This document shows, piece by piece, positions 34,564-42,666 of a stretch of 64,000 bases of DNA. The position numbers and the translations under genes were made by a program. Each line of letters starts with the position of its first letter. Positions within the stretch are counted from its first letter, which is position 1. The notes under the pieces are model-generated. The model was given only the letters and a program-made list of their open reading frames with translations. It made no database searches and was not told the DNA's origin. Source of the DNA: Candidatus Saccharibacteria bacterium UBA6039 (GTDB taxonomy: Bacteria; Patescibacteriota; Saccharimonadia; Saccharimonadales; Saccharimonadaceae); assembly GCA_002427805.1 (NCBI GenBank), contig DIZB01000030.1, forward strand, positions 1 to 64,000, given 5' to 3'.

Positions 34564-35190
34564 ATGAGTAAGCCAACATCTGAACAAGACGGCGCTTTCG
34601 TATTTGATACTCCAAACCAGAGTCGTCAGTTAGAGATGCAAACGGATAGTAACTCGGACGTGTTATTCGATCTCGTTGATACTGGTCTCCCTCGCCCTGA
34701 ACAGCCAGTGGACATTCCCGAAAGAATCGTTGTAGGCGAGCCGACTACGGCAGAAGACGCAGCACTTGCTGCACTTTCGAACGTTATGAAAACGCTGAGC
34801 ATGCGTGGTCGCATTCAAGGCATTCAAACGATCAACGGTATGACTGGTGATAATAGGTTCCAAACTGGTACGAAACATCCTCTTGAGGTCCAGGAATTTA
34901 TGGATGGCAAAGAGGATGCATTAGCAAAGAAGAACTTACGAGACTATGATATTTTGAATGATACCGCTGCACGGCTAGCGGCAGGCGAGGATCCAACTGA
35001 AGTTGCTGCATCGCGCGAACGGTTTAAACGAATCTTAGAATCGGAGTTCAAAACAGGCGCAACGCGTCGTGTTGATGTAGGTGACCGCACTGTTGAAGTC
35101 CGTGTCGACGCTGATCATCGACGCAAACTCCTAGCAGATTCTGATGCTGTCAAACGTCTTGTTGCTTCTTTGCGAATTAGGACTCGTTAA
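34564..35190 (+). CDS. Cytosolic protein of unknown function (second of three)
   Basis: 208 residues. Disordered acidic head of about 55 residues, then helical parts with LSNVMKTLSMRGRIQGIQTI and a basic end (HRRKLLADSDAVKRLVASLR). Shares the style and a GR[LI]QGI phrase with the 33802 protein. Starts from its own leaderless promoter yet is followed 1 bp later by the third gene. No family recognised. Confidence 0.6.
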   Translation: MSKPTSEQDGAFVFDTPNQSRQLEMQTDSNSDVLFDLVDTGLPRPEQPVDIPERIVVGEPTTAEDAALAALSNVMKTLSMRGRIQGIQTINGMTGDNRFQTGTKHPLEVQEFMDGKEDALAKKNLRDYDILNDTAARLAAGEDPTEVAASRERFKRILESEFKTGATRRVDVGDRTVEVRVDADHRRKLLADSDAVKRLVASLRIRTR

Positions 35191-35191
35191 T

Positions 35192-36094
35192 ATGACAAGC
35201 GAACATACTCCCACACATACTGTTGAAGGAGACGCTGAAAGGCAGTCGCCTACGAAAGCTCAACGAGATACTTTTACTGTCCTTGAAGCAGGTATATTAC
35301 CTCATAGTACGCATGAACGTGATCACGCACGGGCATTACTGGGCGCTGCCTATACTATTCAAGGTGGGAAGCGATACGTCGAAAGAGTCGCAAACTATAA
35401 TAGTAAAAATGTTATCTTAGGTCTCCCTCCTGAGATTACACTCGGCGCCCAGCTTGGGTACGAGAGTTCTGAGCGAAAAGAATTGCGTACGCGTCTTGCC
35501 AGTGAGCAGCGTGATGGAGTTATGATGACCATCGCTGATCATATGATGGATTATGTGGAGGATGCTAACCTCACAGTTGAGGCTCTGTACGATTTGGATG
35601 AATCGATCGGAAGTTCACACCCGGGTCAAGGATCATTGGGGGCTTTGCTCGTTGATCCGCGACCAGAAATACACCATGCAGTTGCGACGCTCGCAAGACT
35701 ATATGAGACAAAGCAATATGCGTCGAGTAGTTTAAAGCAAATGGGCCATATGGATACGGATCTACTCGGTCGTACTGAAGAGGTTGATGAACGCATTGCT
35801 GATGCACTGCGAGATATTACTATTGGTGAAACAAGAAAGGATATCACGGAGGCATTGCGGCTTGAAATTGGACGAATGGACTTTTGGACAGATCAGCTTT
35901 TTGGTCATCCAAGTCGGTCTTCACGACGAGTGCCATTAGGAGAAACAGGGGACTTTGACGAGCCAGCAGTCCAGAAGCGCTACGGAGTCATCGCAATTAA
36001 TAATCCATTGCTTCGGGATAAAGTTCTTCGACGGATGTCATTAATTGAATTAGGTGGCATGGTCACTACCCAAGAGGACGACATCAAAAAATAG
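35192..36094 (+). CDS. Cytosolic protein of unknown function (third of three)
   Basis: 300 residues from ATG 35192, 1 bp after the previous stop; the frame is open further up but those starts lie inside the second gene. Polar head, then mostly helical with no signal or membrane segment. Features such as GAAYTIQGGKRYVERVANYN and LLGRTEEVDERIADALRDI do not match a family I know. Ends at a clear terminator. Confidence 0.6.
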   Translation: MTSEHTPTHTVEGDAERQSPTKAQRDTFTVLEAGILPHSTHERDHARALLGAAYTIQGGKRYVERVANYNSKNVILGLPPEITLGAQLGYESSERKELRTRLASEQRDGVMMTIADHMMDYVEDANLTVEALYDLDESIGSSHPGQGSLGALLVDPRPEIHHAVATLARLYETKQYASSSLKQMGHMDTDLLGRTEEVDERIADALRDITIGETRKDITEALRLEIGRMDFWTDQLFGHPSRSSRRVPLGETGDFDEPAVQKRYGVIAINNPLLRDKVLRRMSLIELGGMVTTQEDDIKK

Positions 36095-36117
36095 CTATCA
36101 GACGGATAGCTATTTTT
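36090..36117. terminator. Bidirectional terminator after the three-gene block
   Basis: AATAGCTATC (36090-36099) pairs with GATAGCTATT (36105-36114), T-run 36113-36117, A-run on the other side. It can end both the plus-strand genes and the minus-strand tRNA transcript. Confidence 0.9.
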
Positions 36118-36119
36118 AA

Positions 36120-36195
36120 TGGTGGGGCTGGATAGAGTTGAACTATCTACCAAAACGTTATGAGCATCCTGCTCTGACCGATGAGCTACAGCCCC
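36120..36195 (-). tRNA. tRNA with CAT anticodon (probably Ile2, or elongator Met)
   Basis: Acceptor GGGGCTG / CAGCCCC, A73 and an encoded CCA, D stem GCTC/GAGC, anticodon loop CTCATAA, T arm GATAG / CTATC. The body resembles tRNA-Ile2 (AGCAGG...CTCATAA...TTGG), whose C34 is changed to lysidine by TilS, and tilS is at 51106. The other CAT tRNAs here are the initiator (36748) and a Met-like one (46991), so Ile2 fits by elimination. Confidence 0.85.
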
Positions 36196-36252
36196 GCTTG
36201 CCATATTATAGCCTATCTGCCCCTAGTGGGCTATAATCAGAAGAGACTTACT

Positions 36253-36705
36253 ATGAAAAAAATAAACATCCGTCGTCTGTACTATCATGTTAGCCACAAG
36301 TACTTCACCCTCAATAATGTGGTGATTGTGATTGCATTTGCCATTGCCGCTGGCTGGGTATGGGGGTCTCTTGGCGTGATGCAACGCAACTACGATCTGC
36401 AAAAAGAGATCGATTTGAAGCAGCGTCAACTGGAGCTTGCGCAAGTAGAAACTAGTAGTTTGCAGCTTGAACAACGTTACTACAATACTCGTGAGTATCA
36501 AGAGCTTGCTGTTCGCCAAGACCTGGGGCTTGGGCTACCTGGCGAGAAAGTGCTTATTCTACCACCAAATACGCAGGCTGCTAAAGACGCCGATGCAGCC
36601 TTTGCGACCACAAAAACAGCTGACGTGGTGCAGGTAGGTAATTTCCAACAGTGGGTAGACTTCCTTTTTGGCAATAATGGCAAGAAGGCATCTGGCTCTC
36701 AGTAA
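36253..36705 (+). CDS. FtsL/DivIC-like septum protein
   Basis: 150 residues from ATG 36253 (MKKINIRRLYYHVS), with AGAAGAG upstream and TATAAT at 36232-36237. One helix (VVIVIAFAIAAGWVWGSLG) then a coiled coil (about 48-85, YDLQKEIDLKQRQLELAQVE) and the DivIC-like YYNTREYQELAVRQDLGLGLPGEKVLILP. Small bitopic protein of the FtsQBL type at the division site. Lies between two tRNA genes. Confidence 0.82.
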   Translation: MKKINIRRLYYHVSHKYFTLNNVVIVIAFAIAAGWVWGSLGVMQRNYDLQKEIDLKQRQLELAQVETSSLQLEQRYYNTREYQELAVRQDLGLGLPGEKVLILPPNTQAAKDADAAFATTKTADVVQVGNFQQWVDFLFGNNGKKASGSQ

Positions 36706-36747
36706 TCTTGTAAAAATGCTCCTCATCTGTTAATATGGTGGATGTAT

Positions 36748-36826
<79 letters not shown>

Positions 36827-36830
36827 GAAA

Positions 36831-36858
36831 AATTCTGAACAAACGTTCAGAATTTTTT
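36831..36858 (+). terminator. Terminator of the initiator tRNA
   Basis: AATTCTGAAC (36831-36840), loop AAAC, GTTCAGAATT (36845-36854), T-run to 36858. It directly follows the CCA end. Confidence 0.9.
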
Positions 36859-36953
36859 GTTATATCACTCCCCTCCTGTATCGTAAGAAATTTAAAATTT
36901 ACAACACTTACGTGATTGACACTCACATGTATGAGCGCTTAAATGAGGTGACT

Positions 36954-37253
36954 ATGGGAAAAACAATCGAACAGCTCGTACCCGACTTTGCAACTATGAG
37001 CTCATCTGAACGCCAGCGAATCGAGGCTGCTATGATCGAGGGTGGAAATTATTATGGTCCAGACCGTGTGCTTGCTGAAGGTATTCGTGACCTTGCCCTC
37101 GGCATGGTTGTACGAGGTACTGCTAGGGCAATTAGAGAAGATCGTATGACACCGACACTCGACATCGAAATACCAGCACCTGTCGTATCTCATCACGATG
37201 CACGGCTAGAAGGCGTACTGCATGCTGCACTTGAAACTGAACACATGGAATAA
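36954..37253 (+). CDS. Small acidic protein of unknown function, 99 residues
   Basis: ATG 36954 has GAGGTG 5 nt upstream, better than ATG 36927. The product starts MGKTIEQLVPDFATMSSSER and is helical with GNYYGPDRVLAEGIRDLALG. Ends with acidic His-containing residues. Converges with the flavoprotein gene with 0 bp between stops. No family recognised. Confidence 0.6.
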   Translation: MGKTIEQLVPDFATMSSSERQRIEAAMIEGGNYYGPDRVLAEGIRDLALGMVVRGTARAIREDRMTPTLDIEIPAPVVSHHDARLEGVLHAALETEHME

Positions 37254-38627
37254 CTAGCTGAGTTTACTTGCAGCGACGCGAATTGCTTCGCTCCAACTCA
37301 GGAAGGCGTGAGGTGTTTGGGCGATATCATCAGCTGTGAGGCCATGCTTCACGGCAAGGGCTAGTTCATGAATCATTTCGGCTGCATGCGGAGCAACGAT
37401 TGTTCCGCCAAGCAATATTCCCTTTTTATCACTAATGAGCTTTACAAAGCCATCACGAAAATCTGATGTATTACTACGTGTAATCATGTTCAGTGGCGCA
37501 ATTGCTTTATTAATCACAAGGTCGCGCTTGCGGCAGTCATCTTCACTAAGCCCTACATGCGCAATCGCGGGATAGGTAAAAATGAGGCTAGGGGTGCCTG
37601 TATAATCCGGTACGGCCTTGGCTTTATGGAATATGTTATTGGCAACAATACGGCTCTCAAGGAGCGCACTGTGCGTATTGCTATCGCGTCCAAGCACGTC
37701 ACCGGCTGCATAAATATGTTTATTAGTTGTTTGGAGGCGTTCACTTACTTCAATACCTTTTGGTGTGTACTTAACACCTGCATTCTCAAGGCCCATGTCA
37801 ACGCGAGGTAAGCGCCCTGCCGCAATAATAATTTCCTCAACCAGAACCGTTTTTTCAACGCCTCCACGAGAATAGGTGACGCGTTTACCGAGGCCATCTT
37901 TGACGGCTGATAGAACGCGTGTTTCGGTGAGGCTCGTGACGCCTTTTTGCTCTCGCAGTACGCGTTCCATAAGGTCACCAACTTCGTGATCTTGATGAGG
38001 CAAAATGCGACTCGCCTTTTCGGCAATGTATACTTTTGTTCCAAAGATTGCCATCAGTTGAGCTATCTCTACACCAATGTCGCCACCGCCAACAATAAGG
38101 ACAGACTTTGGTGGCTTCACCGAGTAGAGAACTGCGCGCGGTGTGAGATAGCCGACTTTGTCGAGGCCCTTGATGTCTGGGATGGTCCACGTAGAGCCAG
38201 TCGCGATGACAAAGTGGGCTGCAGATAGGTGACGACGATTGACGCTTATCTCATTTGGGGAGAGGAAATGAGCGATGCCACTAAACGTGCTAATCCCCTG
38301 CGTCTCGTAAAAGCGGCGATTGCCACCGGCACCAGTGCGGCTGACGGCGAGGTCCTTCCAGGCGCGTAGAGACGGGTAGTTATAGCCTAAGGTTGCAGAG
38401 CGTAGCCCGAAACGAGCACCATGGCGTGCCTCGTCGTATAGGTGAGCGGCATGTAATAATGCTTTTGTTGGCACTTCACTCCAGTTAGAGGAGTCACCGC
38501 CAAATTCATCAGCTTCAACAATGGCGACTCGCTTGCCTTCACGGGCAGCAATGGTAGCCGCAGCACTTCCACCAGCGCCGCTACCGATAACGATGAGATC
38601 ATAATCAAATGTATTTTTTGTTGCCAT
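37254..38627 (-). CDS. Pyridine nucleotide-disulfide oxidoreductase family protein lacking the disulfide
   Basis: 457 residues with the fold of dihydrolipoamide dehydrogenase and mercuric reductase: FAD loop IVIGSGAGGSAAATIA, NAD(P) loop VLIVGGGDIGVEIAQLMAIF, second FAD site YAAGDVLG, and a C-terminal dimer domain. The redox box GG[TS]CxNxGCxPSK reads GGDSSNWSEVPTK, with Ser and Glu for both Cys. The C-terminal HPTxxE base reads HAFLSWSE, without the His. It may be an NAD(P)H oxidase or quinone reductase-like flavoprotein. Last gene of the minus operon with the ATP-cone gene. Confidence 0.88.
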   Translation of the reverse strand: MATKNTFDYDLIVIGSGAGGSAAATIAAREGKRVAIVEADEFGGDSSNWSEVPTKALLHAAHLYDEARHGARFGLRSATLGYNYPSLRAWKDLAVSRTGAGGNRRFYETQGISTFSGIAHFLSPNEISVNRRHLSAAHFVIATGSTWTIPDIKGLDKVGYLTPRAVLYSVKPPKSVLIVGGGDIGVEIAQLMAIFGTKVYIAEKASRILPHQDHEVGDLMERVLREQKGVTSLTETRVLSAVKDGLGKRVTYSRGGVEKTVLVEEIIIAAGRLPRVDMGLENAGVKYTPKGIEVSERLQTTNKHIYAAGDVLGRDSNTHSALLESRIVANNIFHKAKAVPDYTGTPSLIFTYPAIAHVGLSEDDCRKRDLVINKAIAPLNMITRSNTSDFRDGFVKLISDKKGILLGGTIVAPHAAEMIHELALAVKHGLTADDIAQTPHAFLSWSEAIRVAASKLS

Positions 38628-38636
38628 TATTTTTCC

Positions 38637-38921
38637 TTACATCGTTATCTTGTATTGTTTATATAAATACGCCGCGTCGGGGTGATGTGTGTGGAGATGC
38701 TTTGCAGCAATCGTACGAATATCACCACTCGTAATTTCTTGTTTGTCCTCGAGCCACTGCATAACGGTCTCGGTAACACTTTTTGCAATCGATTCAGCCT
38801 GTCCAACGGGAGTACGCACGCTCAAGCAAGCAGCGACAATACTGGCGTGAAGCTTTTGTTCATTGAAGCCCTCATTCTGTCTGCGTCCTTCTCGTTTGAC
38901 GATATCAACTGCGAGGCCCAC
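38637..38921 (-). CDS. Stand-alone ATP-cone domain protein
   Basis: 94 residues matching a single ATP-cone, as found in NrdR and at the N-terminus of ribonucleotide reductases: DIVKREGRRQNEGFNEQKLH, then a helical core, EITSGDIRTIAAKHLHTH and DAAYLYKQYKI. There is no zinc ribbon as in NrdR and no catalytic domain. Likely senses ATP/dATP and acts on a partner, perhaps the flavoprotein 9 bp downstream or the membrane protein 2 bp upstream. Confidence 0.82.
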   Translation of the reverse strand: MGLAVDIVKREGRRQNEGFNEQKLHASIVAACLSVRTPVGQAESIAKSVTETVMQWLEDKQEITSGDIRTIAAKHLHTHHPDAAYLYKQYKITM

Positions 38922-38923
38922 CT

Positions 38924-39637
38924 CTAAATACCTCCTACCGATGCTGCGATCACTTGTGCAACATAGACGTAAAAGCCAAGGACGAGCAAGCCACTACCGG
39001 CTGCAAACTGTAAGAAGCCTTTATTTGCTTCACGCCATTTCTGTACACGACTCAAGCTGTGGCCGCTGCCGACGAGGGCCCATACAATGCCAAGGGATAG
39101 TAGGGAAATGAGCGTATATATTGCAACGCCAATGAGCTGCCACTGGCTGGGAAGTTGCACAACAACAAGCGCAGCAATAATAATTGGGCCAATGATAAAG
39201 ATGAGTTCGCTCAGTACGCTTACAAGTCCAAGCCCAAACGACTCGCCGCTTAATTTTGTTGCTTTGGTTCGGTCATTCAAGTAAGAGGCAAGTGAACGGG
39301 GAATCCAAAGCGTTGTCCCCTCCCCTTTTCGGTAATAAAATAACCACACTGCAACGCCAATACCAAAGAGGAGACCGGCAGCAATAGACCATACGTATAG
39401 GGGAACGCTAGTACCGAATGCCTGGCTAATAACGTATGCCACAAACGTCACAATCAGTAATGTCATAAGACCTGCGCCGAAGACAAATGAGCTGGTGAGT
39501 CGCAACGTCCGTGCATGTGACTTCTTCGATCCAATAGCATGACCACTAAGGGTGGTGAGGACACTTGTACTCAACTGAAAGCTGGCATGAATAAGACCGG
39601 CGAATGCCACAACGAGGAGTGAACTAAGGATATCCAT
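38924..39637 (-). CDS. Six-helix membrane protein
   Basis: 237 residues, about six helices. The two halves look alike in layout (ILSSLLVVAFAGLIHASFQL and GLVSVLSELIFIIGPIIIAA), as in LysE/DsbD-like transporters, but no diagnostic motif or paired Cys is present. First gene of the operon with the ATP-cone and flavoprotein genes. AAAGGAAC lies about 14 nt upstream of ATG. Confidence 0.65.
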   Translation of the reverse strand: MDILSSLLVVAFAGLIHASFQLSTSVLTTLSGHAIGSKKSHARTLRLTSSFVFGAGLMTLLIVTFVAYVISQAFGTSVPLYVWSIAAGLLFGIGVAVWLFYYRKGEGTTLWIPRSLASYLNDRTKATKLSGESFGLGLVSVLSELIFIIGPIIIAALVVVQLPSQWQLIGVAIYTLISLLSLGIVWALVGSGHSLSRVQKWREANKGFLQFAAGSGLLVLGFYVYVAQVIAASVGGI

Positions 39638-39783
39638 ATGTTTATTTTTTGTTCCTTTAGCTTATTTATAGCATAACCGATACACATCCGTCAAAGAATG
39701 TTATAAAATACTATTGCTTTTTCATAACATTTATGCTTAAATAGTATCACTAAACAATAAAACAAAAAGAAAGTAAAAGCGCC

Positions 39784-39939
39784 ATGGATATTAACACTCA
39801 AGAAGGCAACATCGAAGCGGTAACTATGTCTGATATTTTAAATTTATCGACGTGGAATCGTACGCGTTCAAGCGATGAACTGATTAGTTTTATAAGTCGT
39901 CGTGAAGCAGCACTCGAAGATACATCCCAAGACCAGTAA
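39784..39939 (+). CDS. Small acidic protein, 51 residues
   Basis: ATG 39784; product MDINTQEGNIEAVTMSDILN, then a helical end with SSDELISFISRREAALEDTS. Acidic, no membrane segment. The next gene, pyrH, has its own -10 right after this stop. No strong ribosome site. No family recognised. Confidence 0.45.
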   Translation: MDINTQEGNIEAVTMSDILNLSTWNRTRSSDELISFISRREAALEDTSQDQ

Positions 39940-39966
39940 CAATAAAGTTTGGTATACTAAGGATTA

Positions 39967-40671
39967 ATGTATACACGAATTTTACTCAAGCTTTCAGGCG
40001 AACAACTTCAGGGACAATACGACGGTGGATTTGATATTGAGCGAGCTTCATGGATAGCGGATCAGTTGCGGCCACTCGTCGAGCAAAAGAAACAAATCGT
40101 TATTATGGTAGGCGGTGGTAATTATGCCCGTGGTGCACAGCTCGCAAGCGAACAGATTCCACGCGTGACAGCTGATAACATCGGCATGCTAGCAACACTT
40201 ATGAATGCACTCGCACTTGCGAGTGTTCTTAATTCTAAGGGCGTCCCTGCGAGGGCTCTTAGCAACATCAAGGCCGATCAAGTCGTCGATCAGTTCACTC
40301 ATCGTCGTGCCCTATCACATCTACAAAAAGGCCGGGTAGTGATTGTTGCAGGTGGCATAGGCAGGCCGTATCTCACAACTGACACTGCGGCGGTCAGCCT
40401 GGCGCTTGAAATGGACTGTGAAGTGGTGCTGAAGGCGACAAAAGTTGATGGTGTCTATGATAAAGATCCAGAACAGTTTGGTGATGCAGTGAAGCTCGAG
40501 CACGTCAGTTTTGATGAAGCGTTGCAGAACGTTGATATAAAAATTATGGATAAAGCTGCAGTTGGACTTGCTATGGAGCATCACACACCTGTGATTGTAT
40601 TTGCGTTACTGACGGATGGTAATATTGGCCGAGTTGTTGCTGGCGACGGTGCCGGTACACTTATTGGTTAA
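39967..40671 (+). CDS. pyrH: UMP kinase
   Basis: Phosphorylates UMP to UDP; amino-acid-kinase fold. Motifs: RILLKLSGEQLQG, IVIMVGGGNYARGA, TADNIGMLATLMNALAL, VIVAGGIGRPYLTTDTAA, KATKVDGVYDKDP. 234 residues, full length. TATACT (39953-39958) ends 8 nt before ATG without a clear Shine-Dalgarno. frr and tsf, the common neighbours, are not here. Confidence 0.96.
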   Translation: MYTRILLKLSGEQLQGQYDGGFDIERASWIADQLRPLVEQKKQIVIMVGGGNYARGAQLASEQIPRVTADNIGMLATLMNALALASVLNSKGVPARALSNIKADQVVDQFTHRRALSHLQKGRVVIVAGGIGRPYLTTDTAAVSLALEMDCEVVLKATKVDGVYDKDPEQFGDAVKLEHVSFDEALQNVDIKIMDKAAVGLAMEHHTPVIVFALLTDGNIGRVVAGDGAGTLIG

Positions 40672-41318
40672 CGACCAAGTCCGGAGATAAGGCTAATTGT
40701 GGTTGCAATAATCACGGTTCCAAAAACGTAGGAAAGTAACGAGTGTCGAAGGACGGTTTTACGAAATTCACTGCCGATGAGGTCGGTATCGGCCACCTGG
40801 TAGGTCATACCAATGGTGAATGCAAGATAGGCAAAATCACTATATTCAGGCTCGTGATCATGTTTGAAGTCAATGCTCCCTACGATATCTTTTGAATAAT
40901 AGAGCACGGCATAGCGCAGCGTATAGAGCGTATGAATGAGTATCCAGGCAACCACAATGCTCCCGATACTAATGCTTGTCAGAAGGATTTGGTGGCCGCC
41001 ACTTGAGTGAGCGGCTTGAAAGAGTGCAAAGATAACAGCGCCGAGGCTGGCAACAGCTGCACTTAGCAGAGCAATATCTGCTCCTGTGCGACTCGGATCT
41101 TCACGTAGTGCATATGCTGCCGTGCGTTTATGGTCCATGGGAAGGATGATAAGGAGTACCCACACCACAAACACAATAACGGCTATGTCCCAGCCAAGCA
41201 GGAATGATATGTTACCAACATTGAGTGATTTTAGAATGAACGTGGCAATGATACCAATGAGGAGGGCAATAACGAGCCGCTTGCCGGCGGATTTGTTGAG
41301 TTTATGAAATGCTGTCAT
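40668..41318 (-). CDS. DUF1345 family membrane protein
   Basis: 216 residues, four to five helices. Family features: WDIAVIVFVVWVLLIIL, the internal LLSAAVASLGAVIFAL and the C-terminal DFAYLAFTIGMTYQVADTDL followed by RHSLLSYVFGTVIIA. Function unknown. TACTAT ends 6 nt before ATG. Overlaps pyrH by 4 bp tail to tail. Confidence 0.9.
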   Translation of the reverse strand: MTAFHKLNKSAGKRLVIALLIGIIATFILKSLNVGNISFLLGWDIAVIVFVVWVLLIILPMDHKRTAAYALREDPSRTGADIALLSAAVASLGAVIFALFQAAHSSGGHQILLTSISIGSIVVAWILIHTLYTLRYAVLYYSKDIVGSIDFKHDHEPEYSDFAYLAFTIGMTYQVADTDLIGSEFRKTVLRHSLLSYVFGTVIIATTISLISGLGR

Positions 41319-41401
41319 GACTATATAGTAGCACCTCCACGTATTGTGTATGCAGTGGAGGATAATTTACATATTAACAACAACTCAGTATAGTAATGAT
41401 G

Positions 41402-42262
41402 ATGGAGAAGTTTATTGCCCACTTTCGACGGGGTCCTGAGGTAGTTGCCATTCGAGGTTTGCTCTCCATTGCAGTGGTGTGTATTATCCTGTCAGTTACC
41501 GTCAATTTCTATAGTGCCTATACGGGCTTTACTCGTCCAGTACAATTCACACAAATAGCGCTAATGAACTATCCAAGCTTACCTGGCTTTATCGTGTTTG
41601 AGAGTGCTATGGAAGTGCTAATTGCTGTTTTTGGAACATATTTATTCTTCGCTATATGGGCCAGGGCGCGCCGGACGCGGAAGCTTGCAATCGCCTATTT
41701 TACTTTCATCCTTATTTACGGCGTACTTGATGCCTTCTTGGGCTATTTACAATTTGGGGGTAATAGCGAAATACTCAGTGCGGCGTTTAAAGGTGGGGGC
41801 CAAATTCGAATGGTAGTCTACGCAACGCTAGGTCTCGCCTATTTTATGGCGTCACGACGCGTACGTGTGACTTTCGAGGGTGCGTCGGAGGAAACTGCGG
41901 TAGTAAGTAGCGAGGCGATCACTGAAGTTGAGTCTCCTGCCAAGCCGACTGGTAAATATGAAGAAGAACTGACGATGCTTGAATCGTTGGCATTTGAATT
42001 GGATCAAGGCTGTCGAGAGGGGCAAGTTGCGCGAAGCGTCTCGCGTCGAGCAAAGAAATATCTTGACCAAGTGGCAGACGAAATTATGGATAGTAGATCG
42101 GTGGAAAATCGATCGTATATTGTCTATGAGGTTCAAGCACTTCTGGCGTGGATTAAGCATAATGAACCTGAGGCTCGTGAGCTAGTTGCCTTCGCGGCTA
42201 CCGAGAAGGGTGACGACATTCTTTTTACTCAGACAGCTAATATGATTTTACGTAAGGAGTAG
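41402..42262 (+). CDS. Membrane protein with cytoplasmic helical domain
   Basis: 286 residues. Three ATG codons in a row (41396, 41399, 41402); only the third stands 7 nt from TATAGT (41389-41394), matching the spacing of other leaderless starts here. Four helices within residues 1-150, then an acidic linker and a helical domain (about 185-280). No family recognised. Confidence 0.65.
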   Translation: MEKFIAHFRRGPEVVAIRGLLSIAVVCIILSVTVNFYSAYTGFTRPVQFTQIALMNYPSLPGFIVFESAMEVLIAVFGTYLFFAIWARARRTRKLAIAYFTFILIYGVLDAFLGYLQFGGNSEILSAAFKGGGQIRMVVYATLGLAYFMASRRVRVTFEGASEETAVVSSEAITEVESPAKPTGKYEEELTMLESLAFELDQGCREGQVARSVSRRAKKYLDQVADEIMDSRSVENRSYIVYEVQALLAWIKHNEPEARELVAFAATEKGDDILFTQTANMILRKE

Positions 42263-42292
42263 TAAATTGAGACTTTTAAACTAACAGCTCAT

Positions 42293-42329
42293 AAAAATTA
42301 GCGTCCGAAGACGCTAAAAATCATATTTT
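42293..42329. repeat. 37-bp hairpin block, copy 1
   Basis: TTAGCGTC (42298-42305), loop CGAA, GACGCTAA (42310-42317). Identical for 37 bp to 44260-44296. On the minus strand the hairpin has a C(TTCG)G tetraloop and is followed by TTTTTATG, the form of an intrinsic terminator for minus-strand transcription; on the plus strand there is no immediate T-run. Confidence 0.8.
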
Positions 42330-42438
42330 GGTAGAGACTGTAAAAATACTATGGAACCAAATCACACATGAACTAATTGAACTGAGTAGTATTACTGAGA
42401 GAGTCAATGAGACAAATAGATTAGTAAATATGGTGTAG
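42328..42438 (+). CDS. 36-codon ORF, family copy A
   Basis: TTG-initiated frame of 36 codons. Residues 9-10 are Trp-Asn, 12 Ile, 15 Glu, 17 Ile, 20 Ser, 22 Ile (LWNQITHELIELSSI). Copies at 44296 and 45338 have the same length and the same fixed residues. Copy A and C are about 80 percent alike over the core DNA, with synonymous changes (CTA/CTG, GAA/GAG), which favours coding. No ribosome site is seen, so translation is unproven. Lies right behind the hairpin block. Confidence 0.45.
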   Translation: MVETVKILWNQITHELIELSSITERVNETNRLVNMV

Positions 42439-42666
42439 CGACTGAACTAGTCATAAAGTAGAGCTGATTATTTGCTTATTAAGCACTACCTTGATAGTAT
42501 TACCGTAGGTACCATGTTCAAGGATGAGAATAGAGATTAGCGATGTATACCTAATCTTAGTATCTCCTGTTAAACATATCACTCGACCTTCTATACGTTT
42601 TCTGGTTGGAATTGATGCACGGATTCACTCAGGGCATTAACCAGTAAAAGTAAATAGAGGGTAATT
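42439..42666. other. Intergenic leader of the DUF3494 gene
   Basis: I find no gene here. It is AT-rich, with GAGGG 5 nt before ATG 42667. No convincing promoter pair. A minus-strand RNA ending at the 42298 hairpin could start here, but I cannot identify its promoter. Confidence 0.4.
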
